The notes under the pieces: model-generated | Seen by the model: the letters and a program-made list of their open reading frames with translations, nothing else | The model's database searches: none | What the model was told of the DNA's origin: nothing | In this document: piece after piece, positions 62,714 to 64,000 of the stretch | How the letters are laid out: each line of letters begins with the position of its first letter | Position numbering within the stretch: the first letter of the stretch is position 1 | Made by a program: the position numbers and the translations under genes | From: Syngnathus acus | Lineage: Eukaryota; Chordata; Actinopteri; Syngnathiformes; Syngnathidae | Length of the DNA stretch: 64,000 bases | Assembly: GCF_901709675.1 (NCBI RefSeq) | Contig: NC_051094.1 | Location: 11,400,501 to 11,464,500 of the forward strand | Reading direction: 5' to 3'

Positions 62714-63879
62714 AGTTTAGCATGTTGGAATGGCCGTCAACAACCATTTCATTAAAAAAAAAAAAAAAGAACTGCCAATCCCTGATTTACAGGATGGGAC
62801 CTGGCACTCAGCTCTTTAAGCACATTTTTCTAGGCCAGTGACTCCTGTCCCACTGACCATTCAGGCTGGTATAGTCTAATTTAAAACGTTTTCTAGAAAT
62901 AACAAATCTAGTAATCAGAATGCAGTTCTTCGTCACAAAATGTAATTGTTATTATCTTACTGTAATTTAACAGGAAAGGCGTACCAGGATTTAAAAGAGG
63001 AGCACCTTACCTTACACCGCTACAGAACATTCAGTGAAAAACATCTATCACCATTAAAAATAGTTACAGTTAACTGCGTCTGGGTTGCATCAGCGAGAAG
63101 ATTTAAATAAAGAGCGCACGTTTTAGCCACAGTGATCAATCAAGCAAGTGTTGTGCATGCAACAAAACTAGTAGGTTAACAAATAATAAAATGCAGGATG
63201 ATTCTTAACACCAGGAGGACCAACTAAAGGCACTCAACAACTGTACTATAGAACACGGAAGAAAGGACACCTCTGGTATTCACAGCTTGAACTAGTGGAG
63301 GCACTGTGGGTGCCTTCAACTGAATTCATTCACATCTGGGGAGTGACATCAAACACGAGCCATGTCACATTTTCAGCACAATGACAACTCATGTCCATAT
63401 ACCATCCAAAAAACAAAGGAAAGAAAGTCACATTTGCAAGCAGGAAATCATTCCTACGTTCAGTGTATGTCAGCTAAAGACGAAAATATTAACATTTATT
63501 GCACACTGTGATGTCGACAGTGTTATATAGCCCCCAAATAGACTGTCAAATTAAAAAAAAACATGGATTGCATTCAGCACAATATACATTTCAGAGGAGG
63601 TCCATTTTACATTTTACATCAAATGTTAACATTTGCCATTACAACAATAAAAGTTGAATATGTCAGGTAAAAAAGAAAATAAAATTGCTATTATATCTTT
63701 AATGTGTCAGATTGACAGAAAACTTCAACTGGAATTAACACATATATCTTGAGGGAAGCATGCTTATTTGAAGAGCTACAGAGGGCTTGTGATTACACGA
63801 TAGTTTACCATCTCCTGACAGCAAGAGAGGGAGAACTGGCAAAGAATACTTGAAAATGACTTTTAATAAGTTTACGTGT
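62714..63879. other. Unique AT-rich DNA
   Basis: An A15-16 run lies at about 62754-62768. Nothing else recognised. Confidence 0.5.
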
Positions 63880-64000
63880 ACCGTATTTTCCGCACTATAA
63901 GGCGCACCGGATTATAAGGCGCACCTTCAATGAATGGCCCATTTTAAAACTTTGTCCATATATAAGGCGCACCGGATTATAAGGCGCACCTTCAATGAAT
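63880..64000. repeat. 'TATAAGGCGCACC' repeat, cut by the window edge
   Basis: Starts ACCGTATTTTCCGCACTATA and then has two copies of a 65-bp unit (TATAAGGCGCACCGGATTAT ... TTCAATGAAT at 63896 and 63961). The word TATAAGGCGCACC occurs four times. A family with this sequence is widespread in fish genomes; I cannot assign it to a class. It continues past the right edge. Confidence 0.85.

Overview
The window looks like intergenic or deep intronic DNA from a ray-finned fish, most likely a percomorph. The evidence is AT-rich unique sequence, many dinucleotide and tetranucleotide microsatellites, and several old dispersed repeats of types common in percomorph genomes. These include a short retroposon with a (GGAT)n or (GAAT)n tail, a degenerate tRNA-derived SINE, gypsy-type LTRs, a LINE reverse-transcriptase relic, and the 'TATAAGGCGCACC' repeat at the right edge. 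Species cannot be named from this.

No protein-coding exon, tRNA, rRNA or known small RNA could be supported. Open frames on both strands are short (longest 186 codons), lack recognisable domains, and are about what stop-codon statistics predict for 64 kb of AT-rich DNA. The window is best read as a gene desert.

Layout. 1-17 kb: mostly unique AT-rich DNA holding two copies of a ~119-bp dispersed repeat (1876-1994 and 14615-14733) and a LINE-like tail near 10.8 kb. 17.2-21.1 kb: repeat cluster with a LINE RT fragment, a 50-bp direct duplication (18680 and 19267) and two retroposon copies. 22-26 kb: structure-prone DNA, with a G-quadruplex motif, a 27-bp perfect inverted repeat around a (CTAT)n microsatellite (24604-24777), and a 52-bp perfect spacer-free palindrome centred on CACGTG beside a (TA)18 tract (25679-25770). 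26-27.3 kb: low-repeat block resembling conserved noncoding DNA. 27.6-28.6 kb: two unrelated LTRs in opposite orientation; the second is a solo LTR with matching 5-bp target duplications. 28.6-45 kb: mostly unique DNA with a strong G4 motif at 30.9 kb, purine tracts, and a (GAGT)/(GAGC) array at 43.1 kb. 45-48 kb: two more blocks resembling conserved noncoding DNA and two retroposon copies. 48-64 kb: further repeats (possible Harbinger fragment, SINE, retroposon copies, a (TG)n-(TGAA)n array), a candidate regulatory block with two POU octamers (57.2-57.6 kb), and the start of a tandemly arranged repeat at the right edge.

No genes act together here. If the segment has a function it is probably cis-regulatory. 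The blocks suggested as conserved noncoding elements were chosen by composition and motif content only, with no alignment, and are rated low.
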